Assembly (NCBI GenBank): GCA_035048495.1
Contig: CM068547.1
Location: 28,713,913-28,777,912 of the forward strand
Direction of reading: 5' to 3'
DNA from: Euptelea pleiosperma
Taxonomy: Eukaryota; Streptophyta; Magnoliopsida; Ranunculales; Eupteleaceae
Length of the DNA: 64,000 nucleotides
Shown here: positions 45,000-55,700 of the stretch, in pieces
Position numbering within the stretch: position 1 is the first letter of the stretch
How the letters are laid out: each line of letters begins with the position of its first letter
Program-made: the position numbers and the translations under genes
Notes under the pieces: generated by a model
Seen by the model: the letters and a program-made list of their open reading frames with translations, nothing else
Told to the model about the DNA's origin: nothing
Database searches by the model: none

Positions 45000-45480
45000 A
45001 TCGGGCTCCAACTCTCACGCTCATCCCTATGTGGACCTATAAATAAAAAATCAGCAAGATTAGTTATCTGAAACCGTTGGATTGGTGTATTTTTTTGATT
45101 GATTCTTAACCGTTTGATATCTAGCATTATTTGGGGTACTTAGATCAAAAGGTTAGAAATTTTTAATCAACTTGATTTTTGCACGTAGGTCCACCTACGG
45201 ATGGGACAAACATCCATATGGTCCGTGATCTCTACTAATGTTCCACGTGGCTCATACTGTGGTCCATCATCAACGGATTACAACTTTGTAACCGTTTGAT
45301 TTTATGGGTTGACTTTTAACTATAGGATATCTAGCATTATTCGAGTTACACAAATCTAAAGGTTAGAAATAACTAATCAACTTGATTTTTAGTATGTAAG
45401 TCCACCTAGGGATGGGATAAACATCAATACAGTCTATTGTCTCTAATAATGTGCCACATGGCATGCTTAGAATGTGGTCG
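45000..45480. mobile_element. two adjoining foldback-family copies
   Basis: Left arm near 45020-45080 and right arms near 45190-45255 and 45395-45470 (GATGGGACAAACATCCATAT, ATGTTCCACGTGGCTCATAC and variants). The right half is duplicated. Confidence 0.55.
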
Positions 45481-45715
45481 ATCAGTAGTGTTGATGATGG
45501 ACATCTGTATTTGTTGCATCCTGTGCCACTTAGGCTTTAGCCATTGATATTTTGACACGGGTTAATCATAGTAAAAAAATTCAAAATAATTTTAATTATT
45601 ATTTTTTAAAAATATTTTTGTAAATTAGCATCGATAATATTTAATTGACGGATGACAAAAAATAGCAATCATTATAACATAAAGTTCATGAGATGATATT
45701 TCTTATGTAGATGGA

Positions 45716-45875
45716 CTAGTGGGTGGCCCGTGCCCCCGGTACTCCCATATAAAGCATTTGCCAAAATCGGGTGTGAGTGGCTGAGATCCACCGTCTAGTT
45801 GGGGGATAAGATCTCGGCCATCCTTTATGAAGCCGGATAAGAGGAGGAGACGACTTACCTGTTTTGTTATATAGA
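45716..45875 (-). mobile_element. single Helitron-like monomer
   Basis: A clean 160-bp copy: on the minus strand it starts TCTATATAACAAAAC after an A (45876) and ends CTAG before a T (45715). The 3' hairpin (GTACC/GGCAC) has one mismatch. It is the best single-unit reference for the family. Confidence 0.7.
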
Positions 45876-46009
45876 TAGTATATACTTTATAACTATAAGT
45901 TATATTAAGTTATGACTTATAACTATATGTATGATGTATTTGTTCATAGATTATAACTATGTATAATGTATTTGTCTATATATTATAAGTATACTAAATT
46001 ATAACAATA

Positions 46010-46790
46010 AGTCCAACTCATGTCCGAAACACAAGCCTGATACACAAACCCAATCCAAGCCCGATACACAAGCCCTAAACCCAACCTAAAACCCATTAAA
46101 AATAGCCCACAGCCCGGCCCGTGGCCCAGCCCATTGGCCTGACCCTAGACCGGGCCACAGGCTAGGCCTGGGTTTTGAAATTTTTTTGGATCTCGGCCCG
46201 AGTTGCTGGCGGGCTCGATTGACCCTGGACCGACTTAATCTTGGCCCGAGGGAAGCCCGGCCCGATGGGCCAAATTGCCACCCTTAACTCGACTAGGGAT
46301 GTGTATTGGCCCGTGGTCCAACCCGTTGCTTGGCCTGGTCCGACTCAGCCCATTAAAGCTCTCAGCTGGGCTTGGGCCTATTAGTTGAGGTCGTGGTCTG
46401 GCTCATGAAGCGGCCTGTTAAGCCTGTTCCTCTCCAAATTTTGAATTTTAAGGATCCCCTCCCCCTTAAAATCCGAGTTTTAAAATAACCCCCCTCTCCA
46501 AAATTTGAGTTCTATCCCCCTAAAATTTGAAAACAGTTGTTTTTTTTTTCTTCAAATTTTTCGAAATCAAGCCTGACAGCCAAGCCTGTGGCCTGATCCA
46601 TTGGCCCAACCCACGACCTGTCCCACAAGCGCAACTCAACATTCAAGCTTGAGGCCCAGCCTAGGATTGGGCCTCAGGCCAGTGCTGGACTTCTCTTTTC
46701 AACCAGGCCCCGCCCACGGTCTAGCCTGTCAATTCTCGGCCCGCCTCAACCCGACCCACCACAGGCCCAGCCCTCCTCATGCCAGGACCA
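46010..46790. repeat. GGCCCG word-repeat tract
   Basis: Repetition of AGCCCGGCCC, GGCCTGGTCC and CAAGCCTG words over almost 800 bp, interrupted by C-rich stretches near 46450-46520. Frames through it are compositional artefacts. Confidence 0.5.
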
Positions 46791-46794
46791 CGCC

Positions 46795-46955
46795 TCAGGA
46801 AACAAAGGTCTTGAGATCGAATCCCTCCTTGGGGCCACCCCGTAGGATTTATCCCAGTACACTTGGTATGTGTGGAAGGGGTGACATATGAGCCCTGAGG
46901 GACTAGTCGAGTGCTCTAAGAGGCCCGGATACCCATGGTATCAAAAAAAAAAAAC
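46795..46955 (+). repeat. SINE 3' region with poly-A tail
   Basis: Reads a box B-like GAGATCGAATCCC, then CCCTGAGGGACTAGTCGAG and GGCCCGGATACCCATGG, and ends in TATCAAAAAAAAAAAA. This resembles the body and tail of plant Au-type SINEs. The box A half is not clear, so it may be 5' truncated. Confidence 0.65.
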
Positions 46956-47299
46956 TTGGTGTTCTCTTTGTTCCGATTTGCCTACTTTAGATACTCGATT
47001 TACATCCATCAGAGGCTAAGTGAACAAGAAGCACAAAGGAAATGTGATCAGTGGATCAAAATACTCATCAGTAAATACATAATTCCAATTTAATGATTAC
47101 TTGATCAATCGATTTGATTAAATTAAAGATGCTTACTCGAGGGGATGACACACATTTTAAGATTTTTCGACATTTATGGGACTCCAGAAAATGTTGAATT
47201 TATAGGGAGACAAGCAACCTTGAATAAAAATGGCACCCTATGAATGTTAAATACAATATATACATGTTTTGCACATGATGTTTTAACCTTTTAATTATT

Positions 47300-47661
47300 G
47301 GGTCGGGCTCGGGGGGACACCCATTTTTTACCCCCATTTTGGCGTACCCACATAGAAGATGAATCAATGGATGATTTTTGGTGAGATGATCTCTGTGGTG
47401 AGGAGATCATCCTCACAAAAATTCAAATTATTCTGATATTCATAGACTGGTTTATAAACTGAAGAATTATGAACTGTCGATTTTTACCGTGTAACTTGAA
47501 AACCACATTGATGGGGTTAGAAATTTCAGAATGGGCTGATATTTTGTTGGGGTGATCTATATGGTGAGGAGATCAACCCACCAAAAATCAGCCATTGATT
47601 CATCTTCTATGTGGGTACGCCAAAATGGGGGTAAAAAATGGGTGTCCCCCGAGCCCGACCC
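47300..47661. mobile_element. young Mutator-like MITE, 80-bp inverted ends
   Basis: Starts GGGTCGGGCTCGG and ends CCGAGCCCGACCC. The inverted arms match over about 83 bp with one indel and one substitution. Flanks TTAATTATT (47291-47299) and TCAATTATT (47662-47670) agree at 8 of 9 bases. The interior holds the GAGATCATCCTCAC block found in the older copies. The near-identical arms make it the most recent of its family here. Confidence 0.75.
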
Positions 47662-47693
47662 TCAATTATTTCCTAGGAAAGAAAAACTATTAA

Positions 47694-47954
47694 GGCCATG
47701 TTTGATTGCACGAAAAAATTTTCCAAGAAAATACATCTGGGATATGCCTTAATGGCTGATTGTTTGCAACTAAGAACACATATTTCAATCACCTAAGAAA
47801 ATAAAGGTGTATTTTCGGGTGGAAATGAATTCTCACCTATTTTGATGGGAAATGAATTCCAGGTTTAGTAGGGAAAATTATAGAGATTTAACAATGGACA
47901 GTTGTGTTTTCCCAAAGAAAATGCAATTTTCCCACTTGGTAATTAAACACGCCC
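47694..47954. mobile_element. Tourist-like MITE
   Basis: Starts GGCCATGTTTGATT, ends AATTAAACACGCCC, flanked by TAA (47691-47693 and 47955-47957). 261 bp, non-coding. Confidence 0.7.
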
Positions 47955-48158
47955 TAAATTACCAAAATTTTCAGTTTGCAATATTTTTCAAGGCCAAAGA
48001 AGTAGTAATTGGTTACTTCTACTTAGGTTCCAATCTCGTTTCATGTGGTACAAAGAAGTAGTCCACCATTGCTCACTCCAATGCCAAAGTTGTCTATTGT
48101 GCCTTTGCTTCTGCCTCTACTGTGTTACTCTGTATGCAATACATTCTTTGTGAATTTG

Positions 48159-48357
48159 GTATTTTTGTCAGTTACCTTGTAGATACTGTTTTCGACATGG
48201 ACAAGTGGAAGTTTGAAGTGATGACATGTGGCAATCGACGATCCGAGACCAGAGAACTTAGTATTTGTGTTAGTTACCTTGTAGATATTGTTTTTGACAT
48301 GGACAAGTGGAAGTTCGAAGTGATGACATGTGGCAATCGACAATCCGAGACCAGAGA
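48159..48357 (+). repeat. tandem duplication, about 102-bp unit
   Basis: Units 48159-48260 and 48261-48357 share GTTACCTTGTAGATA, GACATGGACAAGTGGAAGTT and ATGACATGTGGCAATCGAC with few differences. They lie at the start of the sequence inserted in the copia remnant. Confidence 0.85.
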
Positions 48358-49058
48358 CATCATCGAGGATATAGATCCTTGAAGTTGGACAGGATATTTA
48401 GTATCATCGAGTAGGGCGCAGAGACAATAGTAATCTCGGAACCCTTATAAGGAAATCTAGAAGAGAAAAGGACCAAACACACCGGCAGAGAGAAGTTAGA
48501 CACTAGAGTCGACGCCGAGACCGTGGGGACAACGATTGAGCGATTAAAGTTAGCAACTTGCCACCTAATGTACTTTGGCCACTAATCACGATCTATAGCA
48601 TGTCAGGCGGCTGTCAGATGTCAGTTTACTGGACAATACACCTTGTAATCATATTTCTTTACATTTCATCAATTTCTAAACACTATAAATAGAGGCAATG
48701 GTAATACTGTAGAGGCATGCGATCTTGATTTGGAAATTATTACCCCTAAAAATCTCGTTCTAACTTAAGCATCGAAGGCTCTGCTGGTGGAGACCCACCA
48801 ATGGAGTGTTTTGCAGGATTCTCTCGATGACCTCAGATCAGCAGTCGACTACTTCGGATCAGTCATCGGGGCACCTCAGGAAGAATGTCAGATCTCTCGT
48901 GAAGGAGATTAGAGATCTTGGCCCAGCCCACTATGACCTCGGATCGATTTCTCGGATCCACCGTTAGAAGTCTGATTTTAGAGTCCGGACGTTGACTCTA
49001 GTCTTCATCAATCTAATTTGGCCGTTACGGGCATTTTGAGGGTTGTGCGGGGTTTTCC
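48165..49058 (+). mobile_element. LTR-like insertion inside the copia remnant
   Basis: A CACTATAAATAGAGGCAATG core promoter (48681-48700) and a CTTAAGCATCGAAGG stretch (about 48757) followed by GTTTTGCAGGATTCTCTCG are typical of plant Ty3-gypsy LTRs. Both flanks are copia sequence and no gypsy interior is seen, so a solo LTR is the simplest reading. Exact ends and target duplication are not resolved. Confidence 0.5.
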
Positions 49059-49544
49059 TCGTACACACCTATTCAGTTGTTTTGTGATAATATTAATGCT
49101 ACCTACATGATTATTAATCCCATATTTCATGTTCGCACAAAGCATATCGAGATCGACTACCGCTTCGTACATAAGCAAGTCGCTCAAGGCTCTCTTCATG
49201 TTCTCTTGGTCTCTAATAAGAACCAACTTGGTGATATCTTTACTAAAGATGTGTTCAGTCTAGTATTTCGTCATCAGTTTGAGAGGCGTGTTAGGAGTAT
49301 GTATCTCGTCTATATTGGAAAGTCAAAGCTGCACTTGTAGAATAAACGAAATTAATCCAAATAGGTATGAAAGACAAGAAAATCCCTCATTATTGCATGC
49401 AGCCGAATCCATCATTATCGGGCCCTGTATGGTCGCCCTCGGACGAGTTTTCTAGAAATGATTCTTCCTCATTTATGTCCATGCGAGGGGCTTGTAATCA
49501 ATACAACCTCTAGCAAGGGAAAACATTTAATTTCTCAATGTTAC

Positions 49545-49790
49545 ACCCAAGGTGGACAGAAGCTTGATCCACCATGCTCCCAAAAATGCCATGGCACACT
49601 TTTTCGGCCCCACTAACCCATGAATTTGTGGCCTATCTATTGGTGGCCGTGCACACCAAAAAATAGTCTGCTTTATGATTTCTAGTCATTGGATTCCGAG
49701 CCCATGATTTAAAAAAAACTGCTGGAATCCAAAGGCTAGAAATCACCAATCAGGCTGATTTTTGAGAAATCGGACACCAAGAGCGAATTC
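49545..49790. mobile_element. foldback-family copy, truncated on the right
   Basis: CCATGAATTTGTGGCC and a central ATTGGATTCCGAGCCCATGA region with its inverse; the right arm stops after AATCAGGCTGATTTTTG. Confidence 0.45.
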
Positions 49791-50011
49791 ATGAAGAGTG
49801 GATGGTTTTTCTCCCCCGGGCGTTGGTATGGTAACATTTACCAAAGAGATCTGAACCAGGCAAAGTAGAAATGCGTCTCCAAAGCCGAGAAGACGCGGAA
49901 GGCTAGGGAAATGAAGAAACTCCAACTCATATTGTCATATGTGCAAAACAACTTAACAGATGCGGGTATAGAAACTCCAAGATCAGACCCATATTTGGTA
50001 ACACGCATGAC

Positions 50012-50376
50012 TAAGGGTGTTAATTTTACCCATTTAACAGAAACCAAATCAGAATCGGAATCGAAAACACTGGTTCCAGTTCCACATTTTTGGGAATAGA
50101 CTAAAAAAGAATAGGAACTAGAACCGAACCGAAAATAACGTTTCCGATTCTAGATAGATATAGACCCGAAACCGATAGGAACCAGAACTGATATATAAAT
50201 ATAACGTTAATATTGTAATATTATCAAAATTGGAACCAATATTCCTGGAACCAGAATCGAAAACGAACAATCGGTTGCAGTTCCGTATCCATCATTTTGA
50301 GAACCGGAACTGATAAGAACCGACAATATTGGTTCCGGCTCTGGGTACATTAGGAACCGACCCATTGACAGCCCTA
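50012..50376. mobile_element. hAT-like MITE with GAACC word repeats
   Basis: Starts TAAGGGTGTTAA, ends TTGACAGCCCTA. Flanks CGCATGAC (50004-50011) and CGGATCAC (50377-50384) agree at 6 of 8. The interior consists of GGAACCGAAACC/GGTTCC words. Confidence 0.55.
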
Positions 50377-50594
50377 CGGATCACAGCAAAGAATCAATGT
50401 GTGAATTGTTCGAGTTTAATATGGATTTCTTTTCTAAAATGATGAAGTCGAATGAGCAGCTAAAATGATTAAGGCTTAATATGGTTTTGGTTCAAAAATA
50501 TATCTACTACTTGTAACTAATGCGACTCAATTGTCTCTACCATAAGGCCATTAAGGCGGCCACCTTAGGCCCCAGGTGAGAGAAGCCCCCAGCC

Positions 50595-50835
50595 GACGAA
50601 CGACATGGATGTTTAGCCCACCCCTTGTTGGATATACAAACCAAAAATTAACTTGATTGGTTATCTCTAGCCATAGATTTTAGTACTTTTTAAGATTGAT
50701 TCTACCCATTGGATTCAAACATGTTTTTAGGATAGTAAATCCAATGGCTAGAAATCATCAATCAAACTGGGTTCTAGTCTGTTTATCAACCAATAGGTGG
50801 GATGAACATCTACGCAGTCATTAATTAGGCCCAAA
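50595..50835. mobile_element. foldback MITE
   Basis: CATGGATGTTTAGCCCACCC at the left pairs with GGTGGGATGAACATCTACG at the right around an AATGGCTAGAAATCA core. Confidence 0.6.
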
Positions 50836-51007
50836 AAAAGATCTATGTAGGGCTGCAAGAGTCTTCTGCATGGACTGCAATGGGACTACAGGAGTCTTCT
50901 GCATCTAAATTTTTTCCGTATTTTTTGATTATCATGAATAATTGTTAAATAAGATTTTCTACTATATGAAGAGTTAAATTTTTAATTAATACAATATATA
51001 TTAATTA

Positions 51008-51178
51008 TCTATATAACAAAACACAGTGGTTATCTCCCCACTTATACCCCATCTTATAGGCTTCAACAAAGAAGGGCCGAGATCTTATCCCCAACTAGAC
51101 AGTGGATCTAAGCCACTCACACCCGATTTTAACAAATGTTTTGTTAGTGTCGTGGGCACTGGTCACCCACCCACTACT
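51008..51178 (+). mobile_element. Helitron-like monomer, diverged 3' end
   Basis: Starts TCTATATAACAAAAC after an A. The body matches the family (GGGCCGAGATCTTATCCCC, CACTCACACCCGATTTT). The 3' end reads CCCACCCACTACTT, so CTAG is lost. Confidence 0.6.
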
Positions 51179-51189
51179 TATATATAAAA

Positions 51190-52300
51190 AAAAAAGGCTT
51201 ATATGAAATTTTCGCCTTAGGCCTCAACTTGCATCGAGTCGGCCCTGACCGACCTCAAACATTTGGCCTAAGCCTAGATGATTCGTCTTTGGTAAAAATG
51301 TTCTTATATTCTCACGTATTGAAGTCAAAGGATCATAATTGTCTTGGCTTCACGAAGAGGTGAACGCTAATAAGATATTAATTTTGTTCATGGTCCCGCT
51401 TTTTGAATAGAATCTTTACTATTATAAAGGCAACTTTGAAGGTTGAAAAGTTGTTCACATTTTGTCACTTCTTTCTAGAAGATGTCCTCATCTCTCTTTT
51501 TAACTTTAACAAAAAGAAGGTAAAAAAAATATTTTTGAGCGTTAATCAATAGATCAACCTTGTACTTAAAAACCATTTCTTTCTTAAAACCTTAATCTAT
51601 AACCGCCTAACCAACCGCGATATCCGTCACCGTAATTACCCGCAAACGTACACGTCTTCCACTGGTCTAAATAATTCAAGGAGATATTTGTAAAATACCA
51701 AAACGCAAGGGGCAAATGAAATTAATACATGTTGGCAACCAAACGTCTTACCAATTGGTTCCTAGGAGGTTGTGGGTTCAATCCTACTCATGACTAGTGT
51801 GCCTTGTGGCTCATCGGTTCTGGATCAATCTTGATTTGATTCGATAATGACCTGATCGATCTAATATATCTATACTATTGTTATTGGACTAAAGAATATA
51901 TAATTTTTATTTTCTTTAAATCAAATTTAATAGATTTATCAATTAAATGGGCTCAATGTTGGGTTGGGTTGTCAAGATCCGATTCGACAAGTTCTAATAG
52001 CTTATCAAATCAGGTCTAGATCTAGAAATTGTGATCTGACAAACTATTGGATCAGTTTTGGATCAATCCTCATTTGACCCGAACCCCATCCCTTGACAAA
52101 CCTACTCACTAACATAAGCGCGAAGGTAGCAACTCTGGGTTGTAGCCATGGTTTGACGTCTCGGCTGATCCCGTTATGAATCAGGCGATTCAGATAGGAT
52201 TGTCTCGTCCGAGATCACTATTTCCTAAAGAAGTCTCGAGCATCTCGATCCGGATTGGGTTTGGAGCCCATGGATCCGAGATTTCAACCATGTGGACGAG
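51190..52300. other. spacer, no gene seen
   Basis: 51726-51800 has a GTGGGTTCAATCC word that could be a box B relic of a SINE. 51810-52290 is GATC-word sequence like that near 4800 and 21000. Confidence 0.4.
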
Positions 52301-52304
52301 GTGG

Positions 52305-52520
52305 CTGACCACCCACAATATGAGTCACGTGGCACACATTTAGAGTTCGCTTACTGAATGGATGTTTGACCTAAAACCAAAATCAGCCTGATTAATAATT
52401 TCAAATCTTTGGATCTTTGTACCCCAAATAATGGTCAATAATGCGCAAATTCAGAGGCAAATTTGGTCTGTATGTCCATCTAGAGTTGGGCCAAACATCA
52501 ATAAGGTCAGAAACCGACGG
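52305..52520. mobile_element. foldback-family copy, right arm reduced
   Basis: CACCCACAATATGAGTCACG, GAATGGATGTTTGACC and ATCAGCCTGATTAATA, then GTTGGGCCAAACATC. Confidence 0.55.
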
Positions 52521-52729
52521 CGGTCAGCAAAGTTCTACTCTTATGACAAAGGATTGTGTCGTGTTAGTCGTTACATGTGGTTGACCGAAGGGCGTCATGC
52601 AAATCAAGGGCCGTCCATCAAATATATTGGGAGATGAGGCCTACATGATTTGACAGGAGATCATTCAAAAAGTTGGGGGGTCCACCTCCCTATATAGGTG
52701 GAATTATTCAGAGAGCTTATCTGTCATTT

Positions 52730-53260
52730 ATTATAGTCGTTGAAAAAGAGAGAATGAAGACTGAACTCTCTCTCTCTCTCTCTCTGGTTCTCTCCCTTTC
52801 TTTGCTCCACAAACAAAACCTAATTTCGCCTAAACGACTCCATTTTTTTTGATAATTTTAGAAAGAAAGGATGGGTGGACGTCATTATCAGTTGAAGCAT
52901 CTATTCTCCTTCCTTCATCCCTATCTTAATTTCTCTGTGGTCCAAACTGCTAACAAACCCAGAGAGTGATCGCTCTCTCTTTCTCTCTCTGGGTAGTGCT
53001 CTCTCTCTCTTGTTCTTACACGCACACATTGCTTTCTGAAGTTGACAGCTATTTAGATTTTCTTTGGAGTTTCCAATGTCGGTTTAGGAATTGGTGGTGG
53101 GTGGGTGCGCTGAAGACAGTGCGTTTCTGCGTCCCCATGGATGCGAGAATGTTTGTTATAGTGTTTTACGGAAACATGTGAGATACAGCCAGGATTTTGC
53201 TGTTTCGGCGTCAATCTGGTACCATCTCTTGGATGGATCAATTTAGCAGTTCCGATGTTA
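52730..53260 (+). promoter_or_regulatory. CT-rich leader-like segment without a following gene
   Basis: (CT)n at about 52766-52785 and again near 52973-53011, with a pyrimidine-rich composition and a sharp rise in GC near 53050-53200. Such sequence is typical of plant 5' leaders, but no downstream coding exon can be recognised. It could be a relic promoter or leader. Confidence 0.3.
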
Positions 53261-53324
53261 ACATCGTACTAGTGATGGCTCCACTTCTTGGATAGCCCCA
53301 TATCCTTTGAAACTAATCATCTAA

Positions 53325-53455
53325 ACCATAATTTAAAAAACGGCCGTTATAATGAAAATAACGACCTTTAGACCTCCCCGTTACGTTGTGTACCGTTAAA
53401 ACGCTTTAAAAATAACGGCCAATATTTTCGTTATCACGTCCGTTATTCTAACTGC
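53325..53455. repeat. CAAGGT/ACGG-family fragment
   Basis: AACGGCCGTTATAATGAAAA, CTCCCCGTTACG and TATTTTCGTTATCACG are family blocks. The right part is missing. Confidence 0.55.
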
Positions 53456-53476
53456 ACAAATTTCAAATAACAACAA

Positions 53477-54050
53477 GGAAAAAGATGTAACAAGGTAGAG
53501 TATTTTTTGTTACTCACCCCTGCCATCACGGCCCACTGACCTTAGGGATGTTTATCCCACCCCTTGCTGATGTACACATCAAAAGCACCTAACTAAGTGA
53601 TAGAGGTGTGTAAAGCTTAGGTCTTAACCATTAGGATATATCCTAACAGACCACCACACTTCTGTGGCCGATGTCTGGTGGCCAACTCTGTGGTCCAATC
53701 ACTAGCAACTTGTCACTCTGGTCTCTTTTTTACAAGGCTTCTGTGGTCTAAGTAGCCCTTTCTACGTGATGGCTCTCAACTTTGACCTCTTTTTTTTTTG
53801 ACCCCCCCCTCCCCCTCCTCTACCCGCCCCCCCTCTACCTGCCGACGAAAACTCAAGACATAGGATTGGCTCTGATACCAAATGTTAAGACCTATACCAG
53901 CATACACCAAAAACACTTAGGTGATAGAGGTGTGTAAATCTTAAATCTTAACCATTACGATCCTAACATTTGATATGAATGTCTACAAGCGTGGGCTAAA
54001 CATCCATGTGATCAGTGAGCCATATGAAAGCTACCTTTACATCACGACCC
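53477..54050. mobile_element. Mutator-like MITE carrying a TRIM
   Basis: Starts GGAAAAAGATGTAACAAGG and ends ACATCACGACCC, the same end sequences as the element at 6963-7367. Flanks TAACAACAA (53468-53476) and TAACATCAA (54051-54059) agree at 8 of 9. It is interrupted by a small LTR element at 53581-53968. Confidence 0.7.
53581..53968 (-). mobile_element. TRIM (miniature LTR retrotransposon), one LTR truncated
   Basis: On the minus strand the 5' LTR is 53968-53883 (86 bp, TGTTAGGATCG...GTCTTAACA). It is followed by TTTGGTATCAGAGCC, an initiator tRNA-Met primer site. A second LTR (53648 to about 53581) starts TGTTAGGATAT and lacks its last 20-30 bases. The interior of about 230 bp is non-coding. 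Confidence 0.65.
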
Positions 54051-54231
54051 TAACATCAATGACTTGAAGCCGATTGCCTGGCTAACTTTGCTGTAGATAT
54101 GGTACAGCAGTCCACTACCTCACAGCAAGCTTTAGGGAGTTACTCCTCTTTTGTATGGTCCACACTCTCCATTCTTTCATTTCTCAACTGCTCGAGGATG
54201 ACCGTAAGGGCTGATGCTTGTACCGGGCTAT

Positions 54232-54565
54232 CCCTGTTTTTAAATAAATCATTCCCTTCACGAAAATAACGGCCATAATAACAGATTCGGACCTCCCCTG
54301 TTATGTACCGTTTTAACTCTCAGAAAATAACGGCCGTTATTTTCGTTATAACAGCTGCGTTTTCCCTATTGTAACGAAAATAACGATCGTTATTTCCTAG
54401 AAAAAAATTGTTAAAAAAGTCCTTATTTCCATTATACAGTTTATTGAATTTTAAATATGGGAGCCGTTATTTTCCGTTTTTGCCCAAGTGCGTTACAATC
54501 TGTTACGGATAATGGTAACGCCCCCAGTCCGTTATACCGTTATAACGGCCCCCTTTTAAACCTTG
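54232..54565. mobile_element. hAT-like MITE of the CAAGGT family
   Basis: The right end CTTTTAAACCTTG is intact; the left end is diverged (CTGTTTTTAAA). GGCTATCC and GTCTATAT flanks agree only partly. Contains the family's TAACAGATTCGGACCTCCCC and GGTAACGCCCCCAGTCCG blocks. Confidence 0.6.
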
Positions 54566-54789
54566 GTCTATATTAAGGGTCGTGCTACGTAACCACACGC
54601 AGTTAAGGCTAATTGACCATAGGGCTACGTGATAGAAAAAATAACTATTTTACCCTTTGTCTCGGATGGAGGATCTCTTGAATCCAACGGTTACTGGCCT
54701 CAACCGCCTAACTTTTTATTTTTTATTTTTGCCGTTAACCTTTCGGGTAGCATTAGAGTCCATTTTTGCTCACGTCTTGGATCATGGAC

Positions 54790-55110
54790 ATCTGTATGAG
54801 CAATGTGGACACTTAGAGACCACTGACCGTATGGATGTTTGTCCCATCCCAAGGCGGACCTACATAGCAAATATTAGTCTGATTGGTGATTTCTAACCGT
54901 TTATCTGACTACCCTCGAATCCCACGGTCAAAAACAATACTTAAAAGAACTAAAATCTCACGGTTAGAAATTTCCAATGACTGATTTTTTGTTTTTCAGT
55001 CACAGTAGGGATGGGAAAATACAGCCATACGGTCAGCGGTCTGGTCTCTAAAGAGTGTGCCAGCGTGGCTCGTACTGACGTCCGTGATCGAAGATGTCGA
55101 CGGACGAGCA
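54790..55110. mobile_element. foldback MITE
   Basis: GACCACTGACCGTATGGATG on the left pairs with CCATACGGTCAGCGGTC-type sequence on the right (55027-55043), with the usual core between. Confidence 0.6.
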
Positions 55111-55344
55111 TAAATAAACTCGTAGCATTATTAATCCGAGATAAGCCCTAGATCTGAACTGTCAGAATCAATTTGCACATGCCTTGATTATCCATGAAGA
55201 ATAAGTGTGGTGTCCTCCCTAGATCCAGACCGTTGGATGGTCCACTTGACAGTCCCCGAAGACCATTCAACCGTGTCGGCCTTAGGGAAAACGTTCTCCG
55301 CATTATGCTATCGCCGGGAGTAGAACTTTGATGACGGACGTCCA

Positions 55345-55700
55345 TGATCAACGTTGACCACAGTATGAGCCACGTGGAAGACTATTAGAGACCATTGACC
55401 GTATGGATGTTTGTACCATCCCTAGGTGGATCTACGTTCCAAAAATCAGACTGATTACTAATTTAAAACCTTTGGATCTTTGTACTCCAAATAATGCTCA
55501 AATTCCACGGTTGAAATCAACCCATGAAAATGACTCCAATCCAACGCTTAGAAATCACTAATCAGGCTAATTTTTGTTCTGTAGGTCCACCTAAGGTTGG
55601 GCCAAACATCTATACAGTCAGAGATCTCTAAGAGTCAGTCACGTGGCTCATACTGTGGTCCGTTATCAAAGTTGATGACGGACATCCGTCATCAAAGTTC
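55345..55700. mobile_element. foldback MITE
   Basis: ACAGTATGAGCCACGTGG pairs with CCACGTGGCTCATACTGTGG-like sequence at 55636-55662; outer GATGACGGACGTCC and GATGACGGACATCC ends extend the arms. Confidence 0.6.

Larger units (their letters stand above)
48000..49340 (+). mobile_element. Ty1-copia RNase H remnant with an insertion
   Basis: The left part (48000-48160) reads LGSNLVSCGTKK, then STIAHSNAKVVYCAFASAS and QYILCEFGI. The right part (49060-49330) reads PIQLFCDNINATYMI, then ARTKHIEIDYRF-like and GDIFTKDVFS sequence. Together they make the copia RNase H C-terminus, broken near 48165 and resumed near 49060. The rest of the polyprotein is absent or unreadable. The end (TGTTAGGAGTATG, about 49289) may be the start of its 3' LTR. 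Confidence 0.75.

Noticed and set aside
46601..46891. 96-codon proline/arginine-rich frame
   Set aside because: Product of GGCCCG word repeats and the SINE that follows; no conserved domain.
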